Assembly: GCA_033961575.1 (NCBI GenBank)
Contig: CM066729.1
Location: 97,591,001-97,655,000 of the forward strand
Direction of reading: 5' to 3'
DNA length: 64,000 nt
Origin: Aselliscus stoliczkanus
Taxonomy: Eukaryota > Chordata > Mammalia > Chiroptera > Hipposideridae
Each line of letters starts with the position of its first letter. The stretch's first letter is position 1. A program made the position numbers and the translations under genes. Positions 23,646 through 36,721 of the stretch are shown here, piece by piece. Below the pieces are notes generated by a model. The model was given only the letters and a program-made list of their open reading frames with translations, searched no databases and had not been told where the DNA came from.

Positions 23646-23647
23646 AT
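23585..23647. repeat. (AAAT)n microsatellite grown from the SINE tail
   Basis: About 15 copies of AAAT lie immediately 3' of the SINE, inside its putative duplication. The tract therefore expanded from the tail of the inserted element. Confidence 0.95.
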
Positions 23648-23814
23648 ATGGCTTATTGAATGTTTATGGCACCTGACTTATAAAAAAAAATTAAATTATT
23701 AAATTGTGTCCCTGTTTAAAAAAAATAAAAAATCGTGAATTGGCTATAAAAGCTCCTGCACAGAAATAACATCTGCTCTTTTATTTATCCAAAGAAAGTC
23801 ACGGACATGTCTAA

Positions 23815-23925
23815 ATTTAACAGAGTAGGGAAGTGTAATCCTACCATGGCGTTTGGTGGAGGGACAACTAGAAATGCTTGGAGAATAACACTAATCACTA
23901 CTAGACTAGCAATGTAAGAAATAAG
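23815..23925 (+). repeat. Ancient interspersed repeat fragment (same family as 49.3-49.6 kb?)
   Basis: 'agtagggaagtgtaatcctaccatggcgt' followed by 'gaataacactaatcactac' looks like the far end of an old mammalian repeat. Its other end appears to be present at 49255-49620. I cannot name the family. Confidence 0.35.
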
Positions 23926-26900
23926 ACATTCGTCATTGGTTCAGCACATTTACCCCTTCCTTGAGGAAAGATTTCACTTCAGAAGGCACCCAAATGGTTT
24001 CATAACTGAATATACTGAATGTGCAGTTTATCATTCCACTGTTACAGAAACCTGAAGTCAGCCCTTCCTTTCAATTCATTGCTGAAAAATAATTTCCTTA
24101 TTCAGAGGCCATGTTATGCATGAAAATCTGACATAGAATAAGGCACACAGTAATTGCATGGACGATGAGTCTGGCAGAAGCATAGTGGGAAGGAATAAAA
24201 TGTATTCCCAGAATGCCTGTTACAGTGAGGACATATAATTATCCTACCACCAACTTGACTGGATGGACCCGGTCTTCTTGTATTATATTGATGGTTCAGC
24301 ATTATTCTGTGCTATGGGCCACCAGGGCTCTCAGCAGTGATACTAGATCTTTAAGCCCATACCTTTCTTCTCTTGTTATAACCTGGAGGTAGCTGTGCAA
24401 CTGTGGGATGGTGGAGCAAGATGTTGAATGACACCTAGGTCAACATTGCCACCTGTTTACTAAAAGCATTCATTTATAAGCTTTCACCCAGTCCACTGAT
24501 ATCCTCAATTCTGAATTCATTTCAAAGAGTCCACCTCATACCTCTTGTTCAGATTTTCTTATTATGAATTCCTCCAAAGTCTCCCTTCTAACAGCCCCCA
24601 AAACCACCCAACCCTTTAGCTACAATCTCTGAATCATTCTAGGTCTATACTCCTAGTCATCTCTCGTTCCAGGTAAAGAAGACAACTAGTTGTACCATTC
24701 AAAGTTCTTCCCACAGTAAGGATTTACTTTCCCTGCCGTCCTACATGACATTCTTGTATGAGCTAGAATGGAACAGTAGCACAACCAATGCCAATATATC
24801 ATGCAGAACTAAATATATATCAGGCTTAGCTTTTGTATTCTGTTGACTGATTATGAGAAACAACTCAGGTGACCATATATATGGATTGAGGGAGAGGTGG
24901 CAGGGCAGCAGAAATAGATAAATCATGAAAGGGAGCTAACTGCACATGGAACATTTTTGTGCTTTCACTACATGTTTGAGCCTAATCTTGCTTTGTCTAT
25001 GCCAATTCTGGTATACTTGATGTTGGTATGCTGCTGTGCACACCGACTTTATGACTTAGAGGATCAAACATCACACAGTTCTTAATGGTTGCATGATTTA
25101 GGGAAGAATTTAGGTTCTCTTGATCAGAAGTTCAATCACTCCTAAAATCAAGTTGCAAGATTGAAATCAAATTTCAAAAGATTATTTTTTTCCCCAAAGA
25201 GATCATTGCTTTTCTATAAAGCCCTTGTTGGTCTATACAGTGATTCTATCAGAACTTTCCAGAAGCACCATACCACATCCCATTGCTGCATAGTTGGATT
25301 TCCTCAGTCATGTGGCCCAAATAACAAAGCTGCTTGGCACTGTGAGCTGGATCAGTAGGACAGCCTTCTCTTGCTCTGGGTCACACTCAAAATAAATAAC
25401 ATTATTGGTAGTTGGTAAATAAAATGAAATGGATTCTCCAAATGTGGTATGTTTCCTTCATTATCCAGAGACATCCAACAAGCAGACAAATTGATGAAAA
25501 ATATAGGTCAAGAAGCAGGCACTTATCTTTCACTTTGGCGAGAATGTACTGACATGACCAGATCCCCCAAGAAAGTGTAGGCAGAGCACTAAATTATATA
25601 GGATTTATCTTTCATGCTTTGAAACACTTATGCCTTACAGAGGCACACAGAGTAACTGCTACCTAATGCTCACTGAGATCTATGAACATGATTTCAACAA
25701 TATAGTGGACCAAAATGTTGACTTGGAGATAGTGAGTTGACAAGATCCCACAGGAACAAAGACAGAGAGTTGATGTAGCTTTTAGGTAAGACAGCGATTG
25801 TGTACTATCGTACCTACCATGTGAAAGCAAGATTATTCTGGTATTACTCATTTACCCGAGAAGAGTGATGCATTTGCCAGAATAGTAGTTGCTTTCATGT
25901 GCCAGGATCTCTGTTGATTTTCTCTAGTAAGGAGATTGACTAGAAATTGACTCATGTTTTCACAGGGATATGGCATTTCATCTGATTTTTAAAAAAAATT
26001 TTTGTAGAGTGGCAGTTCTAAGGGCTTCCTATTATTTAAAAAGTCCTCATTCAATAGGTCAAGGAGACAATGCATTACTCTGCCAATCGTTGATTCAACT
26101 ATGTATTCAATCATTGGGAAGATTGCTACAAGTTGGATTTTTGAGCACACTAGCAGATGTACTTATGGTAAAACTCTATCATTTTACTGATGAAACACTG
26201 ATATAGTATTCTGGATCTTGAAGTATAAGCAATAGCAAACAGTCTGCATTTCTCCTTCTTCCAATCAGATATCTTGATAAACAGGCTTCCTTTAGGGAAG
26301 TCCAAAATTAGTTATAGTATCTAAATTTGATGGTATTGCATGACCTGTTTCTATAGCTACCTAGCCACTCCTTCAGTTATGGGGCTCCCAGCCTATGCAC
26401 CAGGTGAGAGCTCATGATCTAACAACTGGGTGATGGTCCATGACTGTCCAACACATGAGTCAAGTCAGGTCTCTTTCACCACACTTAGAAAAAAATGATT
26501 TTATTTAAAACTTAACTAAACTTTGGTAATTTCACAATTATTTCAATCTTAGGGAGTTAGATTGAAATAGGACATCCGTGGGAGTCTGTTGATTATTGTA
26601 AAAACCATGCTCACTTTGTTGCTGATAGTTAAGTGTTACCATTTGGTCTTGGCCACTCCATGACCCTATCATCCATGCTGCAATCAGGGATGTAATTACA
26701 ATGGTAGTGCTTCTCGACTGAATCTTTAGTCTACATAGGACAAACACTAAAATGTTTTTCAAGGATGTGAGAGCTCCTCTTCTTAGTTAGTATCAAATGC
26801 CTTGTTGAAGGAATTGTCCTTTGGGCCTTTTCAGGAGATAAAGATGGAGGATGGCTGAGTATATCACAAATGATCAATCCACTCAAACATTTGAATCCCT

Positions 26901-27802
26901 TTACATTAGCACCACCTAAGAGAAATATAAATGCACACCCCAAATGCAAGCCACGTATGTACTTTTAAATTTTCTAGAAGCCATGCTTTACAAGACAGTA
27001 AAAAAAAACACAGTGAAATTGTTTTTAAAATTGTATTTTGTTTAATCTAATATAGGCAAGGTATTATTTCAATATGTAATCAATATAAAATTACTTTTGA
27101 GGCAGTTTACATTTTCTACACTATTTTACATTTAAAGAACATCTTGATTTGGACTAGCCACATGTCTAATGCTTTATAGCCACATGAATTCCTCCCTCTC
27201 CATTATACCAAAGAATTTCTGGCATCTAAACTTTCTTGACTAAGCACATCATGTGAGTCTAAGTTTTAGCCAATACAAAGCACAAGGCTAGAACACTTCC
27301 AGCTGCTCAAACTAGCCTTTTGATTCCAGAATCTGTTAAATCCTATCATATTATAAATGCAGCCACGTTAAAATCATTTTTTTTTCTTTTCTTGTCTAGC
27401 ATATTCAGATCATAACCCATAGATATTCTCCAGATTTCTGTTGATATAAATTAGCAAAACCTGTTCAGCCTTCTTTCTCTTCCTGGGTTGGATATGTTAG
27501 CTGGGACATGTTGGGAATTGAATGTGATCTTTGCTCAGAGGTGATTAGGAGTGAAGGAGTGGAGTGTGAGGTACATGGGTTTCGTGTAATGGGATAATTG
27601 CCTCAAGGTCTCCAAATAAGGCAGATCCAGCATCATTCACCAGGAGGAAAGAACTCTACCTGGTGAATCAGTGGACTTGGGGCTGGAGTGTTCAAGGTGA
27701 TCTGAACCCATCTACGTGTTCTATTCGTTTTCACTGTCATACACTTTCCCCAATCTGTGTTCTAAATTTCCACTCAAGAGGCCCCCCAATCCAGCATTGT
27801 CA
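23926..27802. repeat. Degenerate old sequence, possibly LTR-retroelement derived; no intact gene
   Basis: This stretch has a more even base composition than the AT-rich unique intron around it and no SINE insertions. Phrases such as 'tattgatggttcagcattattctgtgctatgggccaccagg' give the impression of an old ERV or LTR-element interior. No intact protease, reverse transcriptase, integrase or envelope frame is seen, and no paired LTRs were found. The longest open frames are about 60-80 codons and look random. The same sequence style continues at 28262-28700. Confidence 0.3.
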
Positions 27803-27814
27803 AGTCATATTTTC

Positions 27815-28248
27815 TTTTTTTTTAATATTTTTCTTTCTTTAAATTGGGGAATTGGGGGAAGGGAACAGACAAGTTGCTGTCCTTTTGTTCTTCAGTCTAG
27901 TTGCGGAGGACATTGCTTCACTGGCCCATGTTGGTATCATCACTGCACTCTTCTCGGGTGAGGGAGATTGGTCACTGGCCTCTGGACAGCCGCTTACAGT
28001 GGCTCTTGGCAGCTCACACCTGCTGCCAGCTGCTCACTCTGGCTGCCGGCCACTCACTGTAACCTATGGCAGCCCACTGCAGCAGGAGCTGCAGCCTACA
28101 CCATCACCAGGACTCGCGCAGCCCAGCTCCAGATTCACCATCTTAGCTGTAGAGGGCAGTGTCACTAGCCCTCATATGAGGGATCTGAACTGAGGTGCTG
28201 GCGTCCCAAGCCAGCTCTTAACCAACGTGCCACTTGGCCGACCCGTTG
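27815..28248 (-). mobile_element. Long tRNA-headed T+ SINE
   Basis: A T-run and 'aattggggaattggggga' begin the element on the + strand, and it ends with the head 'cttaaccaacgtgccacttggccgaccc'. It lacks a short piece near its 3' tail relative to the 37.2 kb copy. Duplications AGTCATATTTTC (27803-27814) and AGTTATATTTTC (28249-28260) flank it. Confidence 0.9.
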
Positions 28249-28261
28249 AGTTATATTTTCA

Positions 28262-29024
28262 ATTACAGTAGTCCTGAGGCTATAACTTAGAAGACAGCCT
28301 CTGAGTCCGTGGTGGTGCCTTGAGCCAATAGTTTAAAATGCTGGGAATGTCACTTCTCTAAATGATAGATTGGTATCAGAAACGGGAAGCCCCCCACATA
28401 GTCCTTGTATTCCTTATTAATGGAGTAATAACCTACTGCAGGAGCTGTCTGGACCATCAAAGCCCTGCCTCAATTAACACTCCATTATAGGTGATCACGG
28501 GTGATACATCATGGTGCTGTTTTGTAGCTTTACCTTAAAAACAGCCAAAGTCTCATTTTCAAATTATATTCACATTCCACTCACTTCAAATCAAGCAGAT
28601 GAATTAACAAATACCAGATTCTCATCCTGGAGGTCCTACCGCTGACAACTAGCAGGTGTGGTGTGCCTCTGTTTCCACAGCCTGATCAAAGTTTTTGAGG
28701 AAGCTGGAGTTGAAGGAATCAGAAATAACGCTAGCTCTTTGTATAAGAAAGGGGTTTAATACAGGTAAGTGGGTACTTCCAGAATCAATGGAAGGAGATA
28801 AGCTAGGTTTCTAAAAATAACCCATGGGGACTACCAGCAGGGGAAGTTCATCAGAGAAGCTGTTATGTCTCATTTAATCAAAATGTGGTATATCAAGAGG
28901 CAATACGGAAATCAAAATTCTTTTCATTTAAGGCTTCCAAGTTTGCTAGACAGCTAATAACTTGATTATTTCTGAAAGTGTGAAATGGGCCCAATTCTCA
29001 TGTACTGTGATAACTTATATCCAG
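28262..29024. other. Intron or old degenerate repeat
   Basis: This is a continuation of the old sequence seen before the SINE. No intact gene is seen. Confidence 0.35.
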
Positions 29025-29215
29025 TGGACACTTAATACTGTTTATGTGGCATTATTTCACATAACCCTCAGGACAACTTGGAAAAGTAGGTTTCGTTATT
29101 GCTGTTTTGTAGGTGAGGAAACTGGGTCAGAGTCAAGTTGAAAGCAATTTTTTTGATTTGCCATAAGTATCAAATCTAGGGAAGCTAGCCTTTATTCTCA
29201 GTTGCTTCCCATACC
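29025..29215 (-). repeat. MIR-family SINE, degenerate
   Basis: 'tttcacataaccctcaggacaac' followed by 'ttgtaggtgaggaaactgggtcagag' is the MIR 3' half in reverse complement. Confidence 0.75.
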
Positions 29216-29884
29216 GAGGTAGGGGTTATCTATAGTGAGCTCCATGTATTATTAATAATTGCAAAGTCATCATGTATAAGCCTTCAAATTACCAGAGTTA
29301 TCCAATTAACCCATGGTTACTTATATAGCCTTTAGTGCTTCTCTTCAGGAGCAGGCTAATGAATTTCAGTATAAATGATTATACAAGTGGGAAACAAAGG
29401 TCATGAAAAAAAATGGAACGCTTCATAATAACTGTTACATAAAGAGCTCTTTATTTCCTCAAAATCAATTTTAAAGATTGAGTCTCAGCAGCAGCTTATT
29501 TTAATGCTAGTGCTATTCAGTTGGTTCTAATAAAATTTTTAAAAAACTAATAACAATGATATATTAATTTTGTAATTTAACAGGTGAGATAAGAGAACTG
29601 CACATATACAGCAAAAATATAAAAACTTGAATGAGAGCTATTTAGATCAACTTCAAGATGATCATTATCTCTGGGAAAGTGAGGTATTGAAAAGGAAAAG
29701 TGTGCAGCTATAGCAATATCTATAAATTTTTGTTTCTATTTAAAAGAGAACATAATACAAATATGGCAAAACTTTATTGGTTATGTGCTGTGTAAATGGG
29801 TGTCTATTATATTTGTGTAGTTTCAATGCATGAAATATTTCATAATTTGAGATTAAAGAGCTTTAAGAAATTAACCTTAATTTT
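29216..29884. other. Unique AT-rich intron
   Basis: No gene or repeat is recognised. Confidence 0.45.
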
Positions 29885-30045
29885 TAGGTAAGGGGTCAAA
29901 TACATGGTGATGGAAGGAGAATTGACTCTGGGTGGTGAGCACACAATGTGATATATAGATAATATATTATAGAATTGTACACTTAAAACCTATGTAATTC
30001 TGCTACCCACTGTCACCTCAATAAATTTAATTAAAAAAAGAATTA
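29885..30045 (+). mobile_element. L1 3' tail of a second lineage
   Basis: 'catggtgatggaaggagaattgac', 'gtggtgagcacacaatg', 'atagaattgtacacttaaaacctatgtaatt', then 'caataaatttaattaaaaaa'. This 3' UTR type differs from the 22.3 kb one and is the reverse-complement counterpart of the piece at 54985-55405. Confidence 0.7.
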
Positions 30046-30135
30046 TCATAGTTTTATAAGATTCCATTACATAATACAGCATACTTTATTATATGTCTTA
30101 TGTTAGCATCTGCATTTTAAAAATAATATAAAATA

Positions 30136-30231
30136 GGGCCGGCCGAGTGGTGCAGTGGTTAAGTGCTGGCTTCGGAAGCCAGCAGCCCCAGTTCGGGTCT
30201 CACATATGAGGGCCAGTGACACTGCCCTCAA

Positions 30232-30262
<31 letters not shown>

Positions 30263-30263
30263 A
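30136..30263 (+). mobile_element. Short tRNA-headed SINE, well preserved
   Basis: It begins GGGCCGGCCGAGTGG, has intact A and B boxes, ends 'actgccctcaaaaataaataa', and has an (AAAT)n tail. A perfect 16-bp duplication AAAATAATATAAAATA flanks it at 30120-30135 and 30264-30279, suggesting a fairly recent insertion. Confidence 0.95.
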
Positions 30264-30279
30264 AAAATAATATAAAATA

Positions 30280-31636
30280 GAACTTGGAAAAAACATCCTA
30301 AATCGACATAGGTATTTTAAAATAAAACCAAAAGAAACAACAATTTTTTGTCAAGACTTAAATCTTATAAAATATACTTCTGATGTGTTACGATTTTAAT
30401 GTCCATTCAAGTTAGACATGGCCTCAGTTTTTAAGCATTGAATCTAGAAACAAATGCCTGAAACAGATTTTTCTATTAAAAAAAAAATAATGAAAGAGAC
30501 ACTATCATGTACCTTAACATCAAGAATATGAAGAACAAAATAAAGCACTCTCATTCAATTTATGCATATATATATTTATATAATATACAGCACATAATTA
30601 TTATGAGTAAATAGATTTGTTCATTTTCTTTTTTCAAATTCAATTTAGATGTTTTCAATTTTAAAACAACCAGTGGAGATAAAGTCTTTTCACAAATAAC
30701 TGTACCAAACTAAATTACCATTTCTAGACTAGGGGTTTGGCACAGAAATCCTCATTAGTGAAAATGTTCTGAAGAGAACCCATCAAATCCATCATTCTAT
30801 AATTTAACTAAGACATTACTCTAAATAGAGACTGGACACCTTTATTCAACACAACCTTGAATGTATATATAATGTACATTTAGTTTTAGCCTATTTATCT
30901 TTTATCTGTTTCTATCTTAAGTTTCCATTAATGGCAGTAGTTGTACAAGAAGAAAAGATGCATAAGGAGAAATTCAGAATTTTACTCAAAGATTAATGAT
31001 TGTCTTTTTAAAGTAAAAAGGAGATAAAAAGGAGCTTCTGGTAACTAATTCTGTGATCACCATTTTATTGTAGTCTAATAAATTTCTCTAGAACTTAATT
31101 CAAATGAAAGTATTAGCATGACTGTATGAACTCTGGAAAAGTAGTTGAATGGCTATTAATGCTTTCTTATTATTTAAAAGTGACTTGGTAAACAGTGCAA
31201 TGCTGAGAAAAAGTTAAAATGAGGCTACCTTTCAATTACAGAAGTGCATCATGTTACACAGGTAGCTATAACTTCCCCATTACTTCTACTGCCAAACATA
31301 AATTATACATTTATGCAGGTATATCTTGGAGTATATTCTATGTGTGAAATTTAAAAAAAAAAGATAGTTGTTAAGGATTACATAAGCAGAACATGAAATT
31401 AAAAGCCTATAGTGTATTTTTGGTATGGAGCTAGCATTCTGAAATATAGCAAAGAATTACTTTATTGTTTTGCCAGGAATAGATAACATGGCATTTTACA
31501 CACACCTGTATTCTACTGCAACTAAAACTTTTTGGGGGCGGGGTCAAAATCAACAGACAATTTTATTCTTTGAATTTAAAATTGCTATAAATCTTCATTT
31601 CAGCCAAATGATAATTTTAAACAGAAATAATGTTTA
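30280..31636. other. Unique AT-rich intron
   Basis: No gene or named repeat is recognised. Confidence 0.5.
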
Positions 31637-31648
31637 AAACCACTCAGA

Positions 31649-31675
31649 GGACTGTAAGAGAAAAAAAAAAAAAAG
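31649..31675 (+). mobile_element. Ultrashort retro-insertion: about 12 bases plus an A-tail
   Basis: The 27 bases GGACTGTAAGAG followed by about 14 A and G are flanked by a perfect 12-bp duplication AAACCACTCAGA (31637-31648 and 31676-31687). The upstream context TTT/AAAA fits an L1 endonuclease nick. It looks like an extremely 5'-truncated target-primed insertion. Confidence 0.7.
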
Positions 31676-31689
31676 AAACCACTCAGAAT

Positions 31690-33738
31690 GCTAAAAATGT
31701 GTAAATTAATAAGCTACATTTATGTAAGCAATTCAAGAATGTCAATGAATTTCTAAAAAGTGCTTATATTGAAAATTTTAATGATTATATAAATAATACT
31801 TTCTCAATACTGGCAATTTAGAAAATAAAAGCACAGAGTAAAAATGAAATCATCAACACCCAACATTTTAATATGCAAGCAATTTTCATTTTCTACCTGT
31901 AAACATAATGAGCAAAGTGCACTTAAAGAGCATTTATACACACAGACACAAAAAGAAAGTGCAGAATTTCATTAAAATTGAAAAAGTAATTAACACTTAA
32001 AAAAAGTAAACTACAGCTTAGAAACAGTAATTTATGTTATGTTCAATAAAATGTATTTGTACTACTGCTCTAATTCATGTAATGAAACAAGCATCGACTT
32101 AACAGCATTTCTCTGATAAACATGGTATGATGACAGGATATGAAATCCATGATTTCATATTTGATCTTACCAGAATTATCCTGTTCTTTGTGTAGAACCC
32201 ATCTTGTCATACTTACAGTTTTCTTATTCTCAACCTTTAACTGATCTACTCTGATGACTCTCATTTGTCAATGTTTTGGGTTTGGGTTTTTTTTTTTTCC
32301 TGGAAAAACAAACCACTCTCCAACAACATTTTCATGGAAATCTCTTTTTTTGTGAGATTCTGTATCTGTGATAAGATCTGCCATTTTACCTTACAAATAA
32401 TATGTGTTGTGTTTGCTTCGCATTATTAGATTAGCTGACATAGATCAACAAAGCCTGATTCGATGAATGGAGATAGGTGCTAGATGAAAAAGGGGAGGGA
32501 TGTTTGAGGGGAATATAGTTATAACTGATGATTTTGTTAGTGAACATATTCTAATTACAGTATTCACTTTTTTGTAACCTCAGTACTTTGGGTACTCAGA
32601 TATTGAATATAGGGATAATAAGTACTTGCTAGTTCTCATTCTTATGTTTTGGTTTGTATATATCATAACTTAAATGTTGGTTTTTTTAACTTCATTTTTC
32701 ATGGAAGTTTTAATAATGTACTATGTCATTTACTCCGGTACTCACTCAGAAGTAGTCTAATTAAAATTGAATGAGAGTTTAGGATTTAGCACTTGCTTTA
32801 AGACTTAAGGTCTTTGCAAAAATAATTCATTTTTAAGACAATGAATGCACTAAAACAGTGAATTGCTGATTTAAATTCTATAATACATGAGTAAAATGCT
32901 AATAGAAATCCAGTTCTTTCTAAATATTATCAAAATAGAATTATTTGTATTGTTTCCTCAGGCTACGTTATTATACTGAAAAGAAAAACTATTCAAAGCA
33001 ATTAAGGTTCATTAAAAATGTTGGCAATTTAATAAAACCCTGAGACTGTGACACCACAATAATAAAAATGAGCTGCACTAGTAGATTCTAATAAAAAATA
33101 TACAGCTTTATGTTTCCCAGAGGAAGCTCATAAATGGTAAATATGTTAAATCTCTGATTTATAGGCTTTTAGAAACCTCTTAACTAGCAAAACAAAGATA
33201 ATATCTTTTCCTTCATATGGCAAGTTCTTTTAATTTTTAAAGTAGAATATTTGCTTTTTTAAGAATAAATAATTGTTAGAAAAGTATTTTTTCCAGCTAG
33301 TCAAGTTGCTTAAATTTTAAGCAAGGTATCCAACTATGTGAATAGCAACTCTATTACCATAACTAAATTTATGAGGCTTTCCAGGAAACCAAGGGCTATA
33401 TATAATAGGTATATACATATATATATAATACCTTACTACAGATTTAACAGAAACAAAATAAGTAGGAATTAGAATCCAAACTAAGATCTTTAGAGACCCT
33501 CAGTAACTGACAGAGTAAACCCATCCTACAAAAATAAATGTCTCCCAGGGCCATATACACAGCAGGAGCTTCATAAATACCAATTGAAGACCATAACCAG
33601 CACTACTGAGATTGGTTGACATCTCTCAGGCTAATGGTATCTAACTTGGGGATGTACCCTTCCCATCACATACATATTACACTGAGGCTTTTTTCAGTGC
33701 ACTGAAATCTTTCTTCCAAGTTGGACAAAATGATGCAT
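31690..33738. other. Unique AT-rich intron
   Basis: No gene or named repeat is recognised. Confidence 0.5.
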
Positions 33739-33750
33739 AAATATAAATAT

Positions 33751-33891
33751 ATTTTTTTAAAGGATCAGTATAAACTTTTATTTTTTTTATTTTTTTGAGG
33801 GCAGTGTCACTGGCCCTCATATGCGGGACTCGAACTGGGGCTGCCTGGTGTCCCAAGCCAGTGCTTAACCACCGTACCACTCGGCCGGCCC
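33751..33891 (-). mobile_element. Short tRNA-headed SINE with an extra 3' segment
   Basis: The SINE body is 33797-33891, with its head at the right (CCACTCGGCCGGCCC). Beyond its A-tail on the minus strand comes about 25 bases of non-SINE sequence and a second A-run, before the flank. A 12-bp match AAATATAAATAT at 33739-33750 and 33892-33903 puts all of this inside one insertion. The duplicated word is low-complexity, so this is tentative. Confidence 0.75.
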
Positions 33892-34029
33892 AAATATAAA
33901 TATTTTAACATCGATATTAATATAATTGGAGAGAATGCCTTCTTTCTCTAAGTAACAAAAAGAAAGCCATGGAATTAATGTAATAAAATTAATATGTAAA
34001 ATCCAAATTGGATCTCGGAATACTTACTG

Positions 34030-34770
34030 TTTTTTCACCTGGAGGTTAAACTGGATTTGACAGATTGCCAGATTGCTCTTCAGAATGGCTACTCTGCTCT
34101 ACACACACATGAGTTCATGAGGTCTCCAATCTGTCTGGTGTATAACCATGTCATATCACATAATTTTCATTTCTCTGATTATTAACAAGTTGGAGTATCA
34201 CTTTGTATGCAATGGTCTTCGGGATTCTTTTCTAAAAATCTCCTGATCATATATATTGCTCATTTTTCTTTCGAAATCATTGCCTTTTCCTGTTGATTTT
34301 CCGAAGTTCTTTGTTGATTTTATATATTACAAATATCTTTTCCCTTCACTCATTTGTGTTTTTCCTTTCTCCATGTTGCCTTAAACAGAAATCCTTCATT
34401 TTCATGTAAATCATACCATCCAATCTTGTTTTATGGTTTTGCTTTTGAATTAGTCATAAAGTTAGTCTCCTACATTTTTTTCTATTAACAAGGTTCACCT
34501 TTCACATTTTGATTTTTTTATGTATGTGAAGGCCACTCTTTACATGGTGTTTTACTTTTCTACATACAATAAGTCAGTTCACTCCATACCATCTACCAGT
34601 CATCTGCCCTTTCACCATTGGCAGCATTTCATAGATCATATCCCCATGGGCTTGCCTCTGAGCTCTCTTCTATTACATTAATCTTTTCATCTGTTCCTGT
34701 ACCAACACTACATTGATTTCATTGATATGACTTTGCAGTAGTCATTCAAATATAATAAAGCAAGGGCATG
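34030..34770 (-). mobile_element. Old L1 (L1M-type) fragment
   Basis: Minus-orientation L1 landmarks occur in order: 'cagattgctcttcagaatggc', 'cataattttcatttctctgattatta', 'ccttttcctgttgattttccgaagttctttgt', 'tcttttcatctgttcctgtaccaacactac'. It is highly diverged with no coding capacity. Confidence 0.7.
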
Positions 34771-34809
34771 GTTGTCTCTGTAAGTCATCCCATCCATGTG
34801 CCTATATTA

Positions 34810-34975
34810 AGATAATCTAGTCACAGTGACCTTGAGCTAAGTGACTTCTCTAAGGCCCAAGATGGTGTTAATCATACCTAATTCATAAGCTTGTGTGAGA
34901 ATGAAAGGGTGATCCTGTAAGCCTATCACTGAACAAGTGACTGATGCATCATAAGTATTCAATAAATGTTAACAA
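34810..34975 (+). repeat. MIR-family SINE fragment
   Basis: 'gtgaccttgagctaagtgac', 'taattcataagcttgtgtgagaatgaaa', 'agtattcaataaatgtt' matches MIR from core to 3' end. Confidence 0.7.
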
Positions 34976-36707
34976 TAAGAATTAATCATAAAAAGGAAAT
35001 AATCAGAAGGTACTAAGTCAGGTTTCTATCTTGTTAGGGAACAGATATTCTACAAAACATTACAATTACACATTTATTTTACTTTAATAATATCCACTAC
35101 AATTATTGGATTTATTTATCAGTGAAATGCAATTTGAAAAAATAAATTTTCAAGTGTTATCATGCCATTATTTATTATTTCTAGAAATTGCCTAATTTTA
35201 TGTAAAATGGTTTCTGCTAATTCCATTCTACAACCTGACCAGCACTAACTTGAAATATATTTTTTAGTTGCCTATTACATTATCTTTCAAATAACATGGC
35301 AACAAAAGAGTTCAGAATGCCTCAATGAGAGACACCAGCATTCCACAAAATTGTGAGGACAAACCCACACCTAGTTTCACTCTTCTTTTCAAATGAGTGA
35401 TTCTTGATCTGGTCTTGTGTACCTAGGTCTGAATAAGTCAGAATTCCCAGGATATAGCACAAACACTGGGACTTTTGTCTTAAAACCCCTACTAAATAAT
35501 TCTAATGTGCTAGGGGAGTAGAGAGAGAATCACTGCTTTTGCAGGATGTCCGGCCACAATCTCCCTCCTTCTCAAATCAGGGCCTTAGGCTTACAACCAT
35601 TATGAATCCCTGATCAAACGTAATATTTGTTAAATTAAAATGCAATTTGATTTATTTGTATTCTTCATTGTCTTTAATTAAGGAAAAATGCCTTAGTTAA
35701 AAGCCAATAATTTGCTTTGATGATAGTCAAAGTCAGAGGATGCCTGATCCTAACATTTACTAAATGTCATTTTAATTATATAATTTACATATGTTTGCAT
35801 GTGTTTGTATATATGTTTGTGTATATATATATATATATATATATGCATATATATATTCTTTCTTCTTGGATGACTTTTTGTAAGAGAGTTAGGTGTGATA
35901 AAGGGGATTTAATAAGTCACCTATACATTTATATTTAATAATTCTGAATATTTAATACTATTAAGAGAAATAATGAATGTCGATTCTGAGTTCACTGGAA
36001 TTTTTTTGGTGTCTGTCAATGGAAATGTGTAAAGATGGAAGAACCTTAGCAAATTCATAGAGCTATTTGCACTTTTAAACTGCTCACTCAACAAAAAGTA
36101 TGCATTTGTTTAAACTAAGGTCAGCCTTCATTTATTACAGTAATTACTGCCTTTCAACTGGAGATAATGTGCTTGATTTCCCCAGTATGTGAGAATTCTA
36201 TCTCCTACAAGTCACTAAGCATCAATCAATAGTGCAAAAATTGACCTAAGACAAGGGTCTTAGTTCTAGTTTTAAATTTAGTAGTATTAATAGCTCATTT
36301 CTGTTCGTGGACATTTGTCCATATTCATTTTTCAGCTTTTTTTTTTTACTGTTCATTTAAAGTATGTATACTAAACATGAAAGCTTAACATTGCTAAGCC
36401 TAATAAGCTGCTTCTCCTGTATGTGAACCATGCACTAATACAATTAGATTTGTTCATTTTCAGTTGAATTCAGTCAAACATGTGCATTGTTTTCACTACG
36501 TACGAAGTAATTTGTTTGACTGAAGCTTTCACATTCTATCTTCTGGTTTTGAAATCATGTTGGGACAACGCCTTTGATAATTTACTTTCAGGTTTTTCTG
36601 TGGTTTTACCATTAAATACATATAAGATTTTACCCCCTGACCGTAGGAATTATATCTACTATTTTATACACAGCTATAGTTAACCATTCTTAATTAGAAG
36701 AATCATG
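34976..36707. other. Unique AT-rich intron with a TA/TG tract
   Basis: A (TG)/(TA) low-complexity tract lies at about 35785-35857. Otherwise no gene or named repeat is seen. Confidence 0.5.
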
Positions 36708-36721
36708 AAAAGCTCTTTCAA

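Noticed and set aside
23585..23647. Regular short repeats that could be mistaken for a repeat array such as CRISPR
   Set aside because: It is a plain AAAT microsatellite with no spacers, in a eukaryotic intron.
30136..30220. tRNA gene candidates from intact A-box and B-box sequences
   Set aside because: The boxes belong to SINE heads followed by the SINE body and A-tail. The acceptor stem is not closed, so they are not tRNA genes.
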